Origin: Prosopocoilus inquinatus
Lineage: Eukaryota > Arthropoda > Insecta > Coleoptera > Lucanidae
Length of the DNA: 64,000 bases
Assembly (NCBI GenBank): GCA_036172665.1
Contig: CM069877.1
Coordinates: 14,094,501-14,158,500 of the forward strand
Reading direction: 5' to 3'
Shown here in pieces: positions 11,525-23,984 of this stretch; the stretch's first letter is position 1, and every line of letters begins with the position of its first letter. The notes under the pieces were generated by a model. The model made no database searches, was not told the DNA's origin, and was given only the letters and a program-made list of their open reading frames with translations. A program made the position numbers and the translations under genes.

Positions 11525-12683
11525 CAGCTCTCAAACACTTGACAATATTGAAGGCTGTCAGCGTCAAGCCGTCAGCAAACAGTAAGTTGCTCCAGTTATG
11601 CCATTTCAAAATAAAATTCAACATCCAACTTACACAGTTCTACGTGACCGATTTTATTTTCAGAGAAGTGAAGTGATGTCTGTAGGCGGCCAGTTAACGG
11701 CAACGTTGCCTTTCGAACTCTCGACGTTCTGAACGTGATGCGATGATAAAAAAAATATGTTTTAATAAAAACAAAGTTAAAAACAATTGAATATCTTAAA
11801 AAACTGATTTTGGTTTTCCGATATTGCTATAAAATTGAGCAGGACAGTTCTTGAAACTTGTCCAATATAAGTTGTTTCGTATAAATTCGAATAAGAGAGT
11901 TAGTTGTTGCAGCTTCCTGTGAACACCCTATATACATGTATATATGAACTTTTTTCTTTCTGTTTATCTGTAGAATACGTCCGTGAAGTAGCGCCCTGTA
12001 TTTTTGTTACACCCTGTATATTAAACGTGCAGGCAGAAATACACTTTGTAGTGATATCGAAAATATTTAAAGGGATGCCTCAAAATTGGATTGTACCTGG
12101 GGCCTCTCAAGTGCTAAATCCGCCACTGATTATCTTTGTACACCTTTTCAAACTCCGTCTGCGCGTTTACACTAATTTTACTTTGACTATTTAATTCATT
12201 TGTCATTTCATCTTCATTAACCAACAAAAAAAAATTAGTTTTAATCATTTCCACGTATTCTACTAGTGGTGGAAGTGATCATTTTAAACAAATGAAAATG
12301 TTTATTTAATTTGCGTAAAACGGGATTGAAGGATTTGATTCACTAAATAGTCCTCCGAATACGATTCGTAGTCAATGTTTTGACTCGTCAAATTCACCTG
12401 TCGGCACGGTTGACATTCGTAGCATCACCACAAAAATAATTGGCATAAACTTGAGTACTCATCGTATTACATCTGGTTCTTTAATTTATTGTTAACGTTT
12501 TGTTTCACCTTTCATATTTTCGATGACGCGTAGACGCATTCAAAGTTAAATGAATTACCGGGTATTTACTATAAACGTTTCGTAAATGGGCCCGGTTATT
12601 TCGTTTTCATTTTTATTTAATTTGCGGGGTTTGACCTGGATTTATTTTTGACTATTTAAAATTCTTACACGTAACCTTGATTA
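11525..12683. other. intronic stretch without recognised genes
   Basis: AT-rich DNA with MITE-end fragments: ACACCCTATATA near 11923, ACACCCTGTATA near 12010, and a GCCACTGAT end near 12120-12130 related to the 9073-9384 family. No exon was found. Confidence 0.5.
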
Positions 12684-13368
12684 TAAAGTGCTTTTTTTAA
12701 ACTGTGGCTATACGGATTTACGTGCTAAAAAAATTGCCTTGTGTTAACTTAGGTTTTGCTCAAAATTTTAAGCTGATTTTAGTTTCTAATAATCAATTAC
12801 ATAATTTATTACAAATTACACATTGCCAGAATAACAGATGCATCTTTAAATTAATTATTTTAATATTAAAAGTGGTCATTTTTAATGAATCGAGTAGGTC
12901 AACATTAGAGAGAAATTAGACGCTGGCGTCGTATGTTCGGTTTTTTAATCACAAGTAAATCTTAACTCTTGGTTTATTTTTAAGGTAACAGATACGAAGA
13001 CAATTGTTTCCGTGGCAAACTAAAGGCTAACTAGGAGTAAACTGAAGGTGTTTAGTTAACTTGTGATTGAAAAATCGTCCGTAAATGTCTGTCTGACAAA
13101 TTAATTTTTGATTTTGACCTACTCGATTCATATTTGGTCGTTAATAAATTATACTTTACGTATTAAAATAATTAAATTAATGACGCGCCTCTTATTCTGG
13201 TAATGTTCATCTTGTAATAAATTATTCTAGTAATCTTTATCTTGTAATAAATTATGTAATTGATTATTAGAAAAAAAATTTACTTCAAATTTTTTAGCAG
13301 AACAGGTTAACATGAAACAACATTTTTATCACGTAAATTCCTATGGCTACAGTTGCAAAAAAAGCACT
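12684..13368. mobile_element. foldback-type inverted repeat, ~685 bp with ~275-bp arms
   Basis: The left arm starts AAGTGCTTTTTTTAAACTGT and continues through GGATTTACGTG, AATAATCAATTACATAATTT, TTGCCAGAATAA and AATCGAGTAGGTCAA (to about 12960). The right arm (from about 13040) repeats these inverted, ending AGTTGCAAAAAAAGCACTGT near 13370. The spacer is about 80 bp. No transposase is present. The arms differ by indels, so it is not a recent insertion. Target duplication was not resolved. Confidence 0.85.
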
Positions 13369-14880
13369 GTATCTGTATATAAGTTAAAAGGATGTATTAT
13401 TTTAAGTATTAGCTTTCGAGTTGCTTTATTTGTATTCTATGATCATTCGGCCGTAAAGAAATTCGTAACATAACCGTAAAAGCTAAGCAGTAAATAGATA
13501 GGTAACGAAGGGGAAAAGGAGGAGGAGGTGGTAAAGAAATAAGAGCTTCTCTATACGATATAATAATAACGGTCGGACAAACGAACGGAAGATAAAATCC
13601 GTCTTAATTAAATTACAATCAAGCTAATACGATTCCAGTGTTCGTAAATCTAGGAAATAAGTCGGTTCACTTTTAATGAAATTACTTTTTAGAAAAACTA
13701 TCAGGGGCGAAATAGCCGAAGATAAAACCGGAGGTGCAGTAAACGTATATAACGTCCCGTTTATGGCCACCACTTCTGCCTTAAGTATAAGGCAAACGAG
13801 CGAGACGGAATATTTAGCGCCGGCCTCGTTAAAGCGGCGCATTAATCTTCCGTATGTTTTAACCGATTTTAATACGACGCGAATCAAAAGGCAAGCAAGG
13901 ACGTTTCGGTTTTTATAGTCGTTCCCCTTTTGTGTGTTAGGCCAAACAATCGAGTTTATGTTGGCGGGGCTCTTCTTGGGTTATAAATGTGTTATGTTTA
14001 TGTATCACTTACTCCTCTCGAACTACGAAAATTAAATCGGCATTATTTCCGGTCGAGATTGTAGGTAACTTACTTACTCGGCCGTTAGATATAATATAAC
14101 CTTCATGGAAGCACTTTATTACGTGCATTCGAATGTCCTGTGCTTACAGTTCACCGCGCAAAACAAAGCCTGACAACTTAATCAGACATTTATGACCAGC
14201 AATTTCTGTGCGCAAATTAGTTCGTAATACTTGTTTCTCATTAAGGCAAATTAAGGCACTTATTTTGTAACGCCAATTTTCGTTTATTACTTATCATGAA
14301 GAAGCTGCTAAACGAGCAGAGCGAAACGTCGACTTTTAATTAAGTTTTACAGTGTATACCCGATTAATTACAATTACAATTCAAAGCAGTATCCTACAAA
14401 CTTAAATTGAAGTATGTAATTTGATAAAAAAATTGAAAATTAAAGCAGTTGTTAATTCACGAAAAACTAATTTTTGTATTTGCTATTTGCCCCGAAGAAG
14501 TTGTGAAACATACTGTCGATTTTTAATTCAAATGTACACACTCGACTATTATTACATATTCGTAAAAATAAAAATATTTCAGACAATGTCAAATTTAAAC
14601 GAAAAAGTAGCCCAAAATGATATTCTATAAAACAAAAAAAATTCAAATAAAATTTATAAAAACAAGAAACGGCATTCTGTATAATAATTAAACTATAGTT
14701 TAGTCGAGAACCCTGTATATTATTGCAGTTTTGTATTGTAATTCAAATTCTAACCAGAGTTAATAACTTTTAAAAAATTATAATTCTTAACATTTCTTGT
14801 TCTAATACGAAGAAGGGACGGAAACATACATTTCTTTTCTGTTTTCTTTTCAAAAATTTTTTTATATAAAAGTATTTTTT
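13369..14880. other. intronic stretch; unique CG-richer island plus repeat fragments
   Basis: 13560-13960 is unique, CG-richer DNA open in two overlapping frames on opposite strands; neither looks like a known protein, so it is treated as noncoding. Near 14165-14215 is a fragment of the 7-kb tandem unit. At 14297-14329 a GAAGAAGCTGCT stem followed by GAGCGAAACGTCG resembles Penelope-element terminal motifs. ATCCCTGTATATT-type MITE ends occur near 14710. Confidence 0.5.
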
Positions 14881-14884
14881 ATTA

Positions 14885-16410
14885 ATTCTCTTGCTGGGTT
14901 CGATTCGTTTAGGTTGAGTTTTGTTGAGTTCCTTTTCAATTCCTTTACACTTTTATTCAATTTTTCACAATTTTGCGATTTTTTTTCCGATTTTTAACAT
15001 CCTTTGTTTTATTTATATGTATAAGCAATTTTGCAAAGTTTTCAAATTTCTTTAAAATTTTTCTCTTGGATTGAGTTTCGTTGGATTGGATTGACCCGAA
15101 ACGTGTTCTTTCTTTAATTTTGATCTTTTTTTTTATCTGTGATGGTGGATTCAGTTTCTCACAATTTTTGTTTCAATTTTTCTGACTTTTTATCATTTTA
15201 TGTTTTAATTATGTGCAAGTTTCTTCTGTTGTTAGAGAGGGTTTAATTTTGTTTGTTTGGTTTCATTCAGGTTGAGTTGTCCGTAAAAAGTTTGAAACCT
15301 TAACCGTGAAACTATTTCTTTAAATTTTTAACATTACGCGTTTTAATTTTTTTACAATTTTTAATAGCACTTCTTTTCTTTAAAGTTTTTAATTTTTAAC
15401 GTATATGAATTAAACTTATTTGTTTCCATTTCTTATTATAATTTTTTTCTAAAATTGCGAGCACTTGTTCACTCAATGTAGCTGCTTTGAATTGACCCTG
15501 AAACGTACTTTTTTCAATTCGCCTTTTTTATTCAATTTTCCCATTTTTTTTTAATTTCAACATTTCTTGCTTAAATTATTTACAATATTTAGGTGTTTTC
15601 CGACTTTTTTTATAATTCCTATTTTGGCTTGGGTATCGCTTGGATTCAATTTTGTCGAGTTGGGTTCGTTCAGCTCAGTTTGATGGGGTTGGGTTGACCT
15701 TGAAACGTTTTTTTTTTAATTTTAACATTTCTCATTAACAATTTTTAATATTTTTTCGATTTTCAAAAGTCTTTGATCTTGGCCTGTTCAATTTTTTTAA
15801 TATTTTTCCTTAGGATTAGCTTCGCGTGTTCAATCGGATTAGTTATGTCAGATTGACCTTAAATATTTTCTTCTTTATGTTTGGCATTTGTTCTTCTTTC
15901 TTTCTTTTGATATGTTCTTCTTTATTTTTGAGCATTTTTTCGTGCAATTTAACTCAATTTTTAATTTAATTTAATTAATTAAAGTTGAAGTTTTGCAACG
16001 TCGTTCTAACATTTGAAAAATTATGTCTTCTTGCCTGGTGTGCAGTTTAGTAAACAGAACGCACATGACCTATAACAACCATGACCATTTCACAGTAGAA
16101 CACTTGTCAAAGAATTATACTGACGACAATTTTTTTTTGCTTCCTATTGAATACATCGCGAAATATGAATGAGTTGTTAAAATTGATGGGGTTTGTTCGT
16201 GTACTAAACGCATAACTATTTATCTAACCTATAAGACACGTCAGAAGTTATAACAGTGACAACTGACAGGAGACAAGTGCGTCTAACCGCTTTCCTATTT
16301 CTACTAATACATGGCTGCGTTCAGAAATTGTAGCTTCGTGTACAACTTGGTGTGTAATCGAATCATTCTCGTTTGTGATGTTTCTACTATACGGTGGCGA
16401 CTTGCAGAAT
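14885..16410. repeat. left arm of a giant inverted repeat
   Basis: A pyrimidine-rich arm built from imperfect units around GGTTGACCTTGAAACG and GTTGGGTTCGTTCAGCT. It matches 21959-23465 in inverted orientation. The match is clear from about 15370 (TTTAATTTTTTTACAATT, then ATTAAACTTATTTGTTTCC) to the inner end at CTATACGGTGGCGACTTGCA near 16405. Landmarks include AAAATTGATGGGGTTTGTTC at 16170 and ACATGGCTGCGTTCAGAAA at 16309. Outer borders are approximate. Long arms made of short tandem units recall foldback transposons. Confidence 0.8.
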
Positions 16411-17353
16411 TATCACAAGATGGCGCTTATTAATAAAAGATAGTCGCGCTTCGGTTAAATTTTTCAAAAAAAAAATTGTATCCAGTTTTGTTTTTTTAAT
16501 CTAATGCGATCACCACTTGTTTATGAATTATTGATTTTAAGTTTGAAATTCGTTCTCAAACATTTCCGTCCCTTTATGAATTTCTTCTTGCGATCGTTTT
16601 TGTTTCCATCTTCAAATATTTCTGTCACTTTCTGATTTTTTTGAGCTGTTGCCGTTATTGTTTAAAAGTCGTCTTGAATTAATAATCTGTTTTATTTTCG
16701 TTTTCTTGTTTATCTCTTGAAATCATTTGATTTTAATTCTTCGTATTTCTTAGTGGTTTTCCGTGGTGAAATTTACGATCGTCATTTGTTTCGTTCTGCA
16801 ATTAATTAAACAAAAAATTTCTTCCTCCTCGAAAAATTTGTCGTCATTTGTTTTTGTTTGTTGAAGTTCGAACTGTTATTAATTTTGGACGTTACTTATT
16901 ACTTTTTTGAATTTTAAATCTACAATTCGTTTTCAATAATTCTTTTCTTCTACAATCACACAATCGACATTTAATTTTTTTACTTTAGTTTTTCATTTTT
17001 TTTAATTGTTTACAATTTTTCCGAAATCAAATATCTACATGTTTCTTTTATAATTTAATGGGAAATTTTATTTTTTCACTTCAATCGTGGTTCAGGGTTA
17101 ATAAAAATGATCTCATTTTTGTTTTGTTTCTGATTGTTTACCTTATTCTCGCAAAATGTAGCGATTATCTTTTGTTTTAATTGAGTTTTTTATTTGAAAT
17201 TATAATTAAAAGTTGGTAACAATATGCAGAAGAAAGAAGTCTATTAAAATATGTAAAAAATTACAGGGTGTTCTATTTATTATAAAGAACAAAATTTTCT
17301 GAGAAATCAGTCATAAGAAAGTTCACCTATCCGTGAACATAGTGTAGATTATT
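16411..17353. other. AT- and pyrimidine-rich intronic stretch
   Basis: Low-complexity DNA with TCGTCATTTGTTT-type units that loosely resemble the array at 2000-3760. A CAGGGTGTTCTATTTATT MITE-like end lies near 17265. No coding signal. Confidence 0.5.
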
Positions 17354-17355
17354 AA

Positions 17356-17485
17356 GGCCCAGTTTTACAATGACGGTTTAACTTTGGGCCGGAGCTTAAT
17401 TCCTTCACAACAATTGTTGAAATAATCGTTGCTAAGGGTTTAAAGCTCAGCTCAAAGTTGAGTCCCATTTGTAAAACTGGACCCC
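17356..17485 (+). mobile_element. Harbinger-type MITE, 130 bp, second copy
   Basis: Same family and orientation as 6879-7006, with ends GGCCCAGTTTTACAATG and TTGTAAAACTGGACCCC and TAA flanks at 17353-17355 and 17486-17488. It shares the internal block TTCACAACAATTGTTGAAAT. Confidence 0.93.
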
Positions 17486-19148
17486 TAAATCATATACCAG
17501 GTGCCCGTTTTCGAGTTTAAGCATGGAAATTTCACTTTTCTAAGAGATACGAGGTCGGTTAAATTAGAAAGAAAAGTGCAGTACTTCTATGCTAATTAAT
17601 AATCTAAAAATCAAGTTTTTTTTATTCCATTTCATTTTGAAGATAATGAGAAAAAAAGCGATTTCTTCATTTTCATTTTTATTTTATTTTCTTAAGTTTC
17701 TAAAATATTTTTTGCTAGTAAGTTGCTTACAAAAATTAAAATTAGAGAGCTCTCTTTATGTATTACATTATTATTATTATTATTATTATTATTTTGTTGT
17801 CACTGACCTGTCTTTGACTTAGTGGCACTAAATCCACGTGACTTAATTTTTCAGTTTCTTGTGCTTTTGCTTTTGAAATTGTTATTCTACTGTTTATTTG
17901 TACATGTACAGTACCAATTATTATTGTTACTATTAAATTAAATTTCTTAAATTAAAAAAAAAAAATTATAATTCTACTTAGTATTAAAAATTGCTTGTTG
18001 ATCGCTGCGTCGTTTCTAATCTGCGCCCCGGGCGCAGGCCCCTTTTGCCAGGCCCTAGCTATGGTGCTGATCCGGGCTACTGACTGTCATTTAGAAATAT
18101 TCGAACTTCGTTATTTGCTTCTGGTATGGGCTGTATATTATTACATTTTTGAATTCCCCAGTAAAAACTAGCCTGACTTCATGTGTCACATCGTGGGTCT
18201 ACGACGAGCGGTTTTCCGGTAACTTCGAATCGACGTTCACAGTCTAAGCTGTGTAAACGGGTGGATTTCATCGTAGTGGACGCTTAGACTGTGAAGCACC
18301 TTAGATTTTTTTAACTTTTTAACCAATTTCGTTCCGAAGTGGTGTCGTTTCACCGCAAACTCATTACTGCGATTAAAAGAATTAAAAAAAATAAGTAAAT
18401 CTGTGTTTGTAGAATTTCGATGATGTTTGGTTCTTTTTTTGTTGTATAGTGATATCCGTAAGTCATGCGACTGCGAAATCGCGTTAATTGCGCACGAAAT
18501 CGCCTCCATACGTTCAAGTTACATAAAATCTAATATTTTCTTTGGCAGATATAACCGAACAGAAGCCGCGCTGCAATATCCGTTCTTAATTAATTAAAAC
18601 TTACGGCTTAAATGTAAATTTGCGCAGTTTCATTCGGCCGGATCGTTCGAGAGCGTGCAGTTAAACCGGGGCTGTTATTACACGCTGTATTTCCGTATGC
18701 AAATAATATCGCCAGAAGTTGAACTAAATTTGAACTATAAATTTGATTCGACTTGATTAGATAATACATAGTAACAGCCAGTTGTTTTATGGGATGATCA
18801 AAAATAAAAATAAAAAACAACATCAAAAAACAAAATAGGAGTAAATAATACGAAATGATTCATTCACATATATTATCAAGTTTGCTGCTGCTAACTAGGG
18901 TCGGTTTTGACTCCTCGTACAATTCTCTCCTCTTCGTTCGTCCGGATTTAAATGCGTCGGGTTCCGGAGTTCCGGGCTTGCGGATTTAGTTATTACTTTT
19001 GCGCGTAATTAAAAGATTTTCTTTTCATATGAATGCAAAGCCTCACGCTTTTGTTATTGCGCATTAAATTTAACTTCACAGCAAAAAAAAACTCGCGCTC
19101 ATATTTGTGCTGCGAAATAAGTAACACGTAATTTAGGAATTAAAACTA
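17486..19148. other. intronic stretch without recognised genes
   Basis: Contains an (ATT)n microsatellite at about 17767-17795, a C/G-rich patch at 18005-18085 (partly related to 4985-5100), and unique CG-richer DNA at 18180-18780 and 18890-19080. No exon with a domain signature was found. Confidence 0.5.
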
Positions 19149-19150
19149 TA

Positions 19151-21311
19151 CAGGTGTGGGCCAATAGTGCGTATTCGGTGGATAGCGCCTACATTAATCC
19201 GGATTTTGAAAATCTGTTTACTTACCTGTGGTATAGATGTATGATTTAAAATTAGTTACAATTATACAGGCTGTTCCGTGTGGCTGTGCCAGATCAAAGT
19301 TGTGTTTTTTTAATGGAACGTATATTGGTTCATCTCGATTCGTCTTTAAGAGTAGATAAATTTATTATAAAGATGTTATGTACCTAAACCTAATAGTTTT
19401 TGAGATATTGACAATTCAACGTAAAAAAATGCTATTATTTGATGTTTTAGAGATTAGATGTTTACTAAAATTCGGCATTTAAATTCTACAGTAACGTTAC
19501 ATAACATCTATGGAACAGAAAACAATTTCCATCTCGAACATATTCCTATTATTTTACACAGGGTGATTCAGAACTCCGATGTTTATTTTACTAGGTTAGT
19601 TTAAATGGAACACCCTATATTTTATGACTGAATTTAATAGGTCTTTGATTAAGCTTTACAATGATATAGGGTTCAGTATGTGTTACACAACAAGCCTATA
19701 CACAGTAAGATGTCAAATTCGTAGATTCATAAATCAGCAATTATTTCATCTTCCAATGGAATATTTTGTCTATTATATCATTGATTTTATTTAGAAAATC
19801 TGTATTGAATCTGTTTCTAGTTTCTAGTCTGTTAAAGATGACACTCATTTGATTTATGACATCACAAACGAAATGCGTACTTAATTATTTTTTTATTTTA
19901 TTTTACCAACATTGCCTGATTATTTTAAGTAAGATTAAGTAACGCTAAGGAACGCAACAAACGACAATGACAATAGCAATGAAAATTTCTGTTAAATTAT
20001 AACCATAATAATAATAACAATTGATTTAACATTAATAACAATATAGAAAATTTTCAAAATGATAACCATGGTCCTCTTCACATAACTGTTTTCTATGACA
20101 AGGAGATTCACATTTAAATCACATGTTATATTTATTTGTATTATTACTGTTATTTTTATTGGCATCTTTATTGTTATTGTTGTTGTTATTGGGTGTTGTC
20201 TTATTTAAAATAATCGGATAGTGTTGATTAAATTAAAATTAAAATTTTAGGAGTTAAGCATTAGTTTCGCAGGCAACGGAACTGACAATTGGTGGGGGGG
20301 GGGCATCTTCAGGCGTGGATTCGATCCCCACTGCCAATGGATGTTCTATGTGAGAGATGGAATTTTTGTCGGTTGTTATTTGGTGGAATTTGCTTCGAAC
20401 TGGTGTTTCTGTATTTTCCTGGTTTGCAAGGCAAAGAAGGGTAAACATGTAGTAAGACGGTCGCAGTTACAGTAAATTATTTTTATATAATTATAATTAC
20501 CAACCATTACAACTCTACGACAAACCAGAAAGCTTGGAGCTAGTGTGGTATTAAATAAAAGTATGCATACAGTTTTTTCTTATGTTACAGATGAAGTAAA
20601 TATAAATTTTTAACGGACTAAAAGTACAAACAGTTTCAGTACAATTTTTTTAAATTAAAATCAACTAAATTATAGACAAAATATTCCATTGGAAGATGGA
20701 ATAATTGCTGATTTATGAATCTGCGAATTTGACATCTTACTGTGTGCAGGCTTGTTGTGTAACACATATTGAACCCTATAACATTGTAAAACTTAATCAA
20801 AGACCTATTAAATTCAGTAATAAAATACAGGCTGTTCCATTTAAACTAACCGAGTAAAATAAACATCGGAGTTATGAATCACCCTGTGTAAAAAAACAGA
20901 ATACGTTCGAGATGGAAATTGTTTTCTGTTGCATAGAAGTTATGTAACGTTACTGTCAAATTTAAATGCCGAATTTTAATAAACATCTAATCTGTAAAAC
21001 GTCAAATAATAGCATTTTTTTACATTGAAATGTCAATATCTCAAAAACTATTAGCTTTAGGTACGTAACATCCTGACAATAAATTTATCTACTCTTAAAG
21101 GCGAATCGAAATAAACCATAACATACAGTACATTCCATTAAAAAAAAAAACACAACTTTGGTCTGGCACGGCCACACGGAACACCCTGTATAATTGCAAC
21201 TAATTTTAAATCATGCATATACATCACAGGTAAGTAATAGCGGAAACAGATTTTAAAAATCTGCATTAATATAGGCGCTATCCACCGAATACGCACTATT
21301 GGCCCAGCCTG
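19151..21311. mobile_element. large palindromic element, 2.16 kb with ~630-bp inverted arms
   Basis: The left arm 19151-19776 begins CAGGTGTGGGCCAATAGTGC. The right arm 20671-21311 ends with its inverse, GCACTATTGGCCCAGCCTG. TA lies on both sides, consistent with a Tc1/mariner-type target site but too short to prove it. The arms stay colinear throughout (for example ACATAACATCTATGGAACAG against CTGTTGCATAGAAGTTATGT) with many substitutions. Embedded near mid-arm are ACAGGGTGATTC and GGAACACCCTATAT, themselves MITE-like ends. The 894-bp spacer has a G-run at 20292 and no transposase. Confidence 0.88.
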
Positions 21312-21958
21312 TATTTCCGTGAAATTTTTAGCTGAGCGCGCCACCTTCCGACCGACAATGTCAAGTTTATTAAACACACTTTACTCTGCTTTTGCTGGAA
21401 ATTTGTTATTTGTTAACGTGTCCGATCGAAATTACGTTTTATTATGAATTTTTGCGGTTCAATCGGAATTTTCAATTCCGATAAATTCCCCCCAAACCCG
21501 AACGAAGCGATGGCAGTTAAACGGCGTTTCGAAATCGAAGGGGGAAGCACGTAAACAGAATAACACGGAGCGCTGTTTCCATCGCGTAATTATTGTGAAC
21601 TGAGCGCGTTGTATAAACCCGATGTGAATGCGAAGCCAATTTGGAGAGCGTAATATGTCAGCTATGTTATCATGTCGCTTAATTATTTCAGCTGATGGTA
21701 ATTTTAAATTAAGGAACAATCGTTCCGGAGAGGAAAATAATTCTTTATTTCGTTAATGTTGAAAACTAATCGCAATTTTGGAAGAAACAAAATATTTAAA
21801 AAAATTGCGTTTGTACATTAGAGCTGCGTTCAGAACTACGCTTTTGACCGTATTGCAAAATATTATTGTTGTCATAGAAATAGGATAAATAAAAGTCACT
21901 TGCGAAAGATGAACGAAACCTAAAAAAGTTAAGAATCACAAACGTCATAAATGACTAA
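21312..21958. other. intronic stretch without recognised genes
   Basis: Unique CG-richer DNA at 21370-21720. A GCTGCGTTCAGAACTAC end near 21828 faces the inverse motif TTCTGAACACAGCC at 22045, suggesting a small MITE across the inner end of the right giant arm. Confidence 0.5.
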
Positions 21959-23465
21959 TTTCTGCAAGCCGCCGCCGTATAGTAGAAAAATCACAAACGA
22001 GAATGATTCGATTACACACCAAGTTGTACACGAAGATACAATTTCTGAACACAGCCATGTATTAGTAGAAATAGGAAAGAGGTTAGACGCACTTGTCTCC
22101 TGTCAGTTGTCACTGTTATAACTTCTGACGTGTCTTATAGGTTAGATAAATAGGAAAGAGGTTAGACGGACTTGTCTCTTGTCAGTTGTCACTGTTATAA
22201 CTTCTAACGTGTCTTATAGGTTAGATAACTAGTTATGCGTTTAGTACACGAACAAACCCCATCAATTTTAACAACTCATTCACATTTCGCGATGTATTCA
22301 ATAGGAAGCAAAAAAAGAAAAAATGGTCGTCGGTATCATTCTTTGACAAGTGACAAGTGTTCTACTGTGAAATGGTCATGGTTGTCATAGGTCATGTGCG
22401 ATCTGTTTACTAAACTGTTGACCAGACAAGAAAACATGATTTTTCAAATTTTCGAACGACGTTGACAACTTCAACTTTAATTAATTAAATTAAATTAAAA
22501 ATTGAGTTAAATTGCACCAAAAAATGCCCAAAAATAAAGAAAAAAAGATCAAAAGAAAGAAAGAAGAAGAAATGTCAAAAATAAAGAAGAAAAGTTTTAA
22601 GGTCAACCTGACGTAACTAATCCGATTGAACACGTAAACGCAACTCAAGAGAAAAATATTGAAAAAATTGAACAGACCAATAGCAAAGATTTTTGAAAAA
22701 TCGAAAAATATTAAAAGTTGTTAATAAAAAATGTTAAAATTAAAAAAAAAAACGTTTCAAGGTCAACCCATCTCAATCGAGATACTCAACTGAGCTAAAC
22801 GAACCCAATTCGACAAAATTTAATTGAATTGAATACCCACGCCAAGATGGGAATTATAAACATAATATAACATAATATAAACATATAAAAACATCTAAAA
22901 ATTGTAAATAATTTAAGCAAAAAATGTTGGAATTAAAAAAAATAGAAGAAAAATTTGGAAAAATTGAATAAAAAAGGTTAAGATGAAAAGAAATACGCTT
23001 CAAGGTCATTTCAACGCAGCTAAACTGAGTGAATAAGTACTCGCCATTTTAGAAAAAAAAAAATATAATAAAAAATGGAAACAAATAAGTTTAATCCATA
23101 TATGTTAAAAATTAAAAACGTTAAAAAATTAGGAATATTATTAACAATTGTAAAAAAATTGAAACGCGAAAAGTTAAAAATCCTTTTGTTATCCATCATT
23201 AAAACAAATAAATGTCATAATTCTGACAGTTACATTTTTTAATTTCAAACAGGCTTACAGTTTGAAATTTAATCAAAATAAAAAATGTTTAAAATAAAAT
23301 AATTTCCAAAAGAAGAAACTTTTTAAAAAGTACGTTTCAAGGTCAACCTGTTACAACTGAAATAAACCTACGTGAACCCACTCAAGAAAAGAAACAAAAA
23401 AAAGTTATAAATGGTAAAAGAATTTAAACAAGAAATATTTAAAATTAAAAATAAAAAAAGAAAAT
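21959..23465. repeat. right arm of a giant inverted repeat
   Basis: Reverse-complement partner of 14885-16410, purine-rich on the plus strand, from the inner mark TTCTGCAAGCCGCCGCCGTA to low-complexity A-rich sequence near 23460. It carries a local direct duplication absent from the left arm: the stretch from GGAAAGAGGTTAGACG to TTATAGGTTAGATAA occurs twice between about 22074 and 22228. Confidence 0.8.
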
Positions 23466-23984
23466 TAATGTAGGCAACTTATTTAACACTACTGTTTACG
23501 AGCCATGACATCCAAATAGTACCCAGAAACAGATTTTCCTGCAAGAAATGCAAGACAGGTCAGTTTTCTTTTTGTACGATCCTCGTATATGACACGATAA
23601 TTCCATTTATCAGCGGTGAATTTTTCTTGTTGGCTAATTTAAACAATGATTATCTATTAACCAGTGCACTTTAGATCCTCCCCTTCTCCCCTTTCGCCCC
23701 TCTTCAATTTAAAGTAGAACACGCAGGTACGGCCGTTAATAATGCAAAATGCACCGTTGCATTTTCCGATGCATTAACGAACCGGAAATTAAATTAACAT
23801 CGCACGGCGACGATGTTAGCCTCTGCGGGCGTAAATCTTGCAGGCTTTCTTAGTTTGCACAGGTACTTACAACGTTGTTATTGTAATGAAAAAAGGAAAA
23901 AAAAAAGAATCGGAGTGACGTGCGGGCGTTTGGGGAATTTTAGTATTTTGCGGCGTCCGCTGTTGGCAACAGATCTTTCGTTAC
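23466..23984. other. intronic stretch beside the Ig3 exon
   Basis: Unique DNA, CG-richer at 23700-23900, immediately downstream (in gene sense) of the first Ig3 half exon. Nothing beyond ordinary intron sequence was seen. Confidence 0.5.

Larger units (their letters stand above)
6482..23984 (-). other. 17.5-kb intron splitting Ig domain 3 of the sidestep-family gene
   Basis: The interval between the two half-Ig3 exons. It carries no recognisable host exon and is packed with repeats: a tandem array, several MITEs and three long inverted repeats, each listed separately. Unique, CG-richer islands remain near 8200-8990, 13430-14160 and 21370-21820, where no coding signal was found. Confidence 0.8.

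Noticed and set aside
13624..13918. Overlapping 80-87-codon frames on both strands in CG-richer DNA
   Set aside because: No domain, no splice context, and both strands open equally, which is expected from composition.
20254..20448. Frame across the G-run and a tRNA B-box-like GGATTCGATCCCC near 20315
   Set aside because: No A box or cloverleaf around it, and the frame is disrupted by a homopolymer; treated as spacer of the palindromic element.
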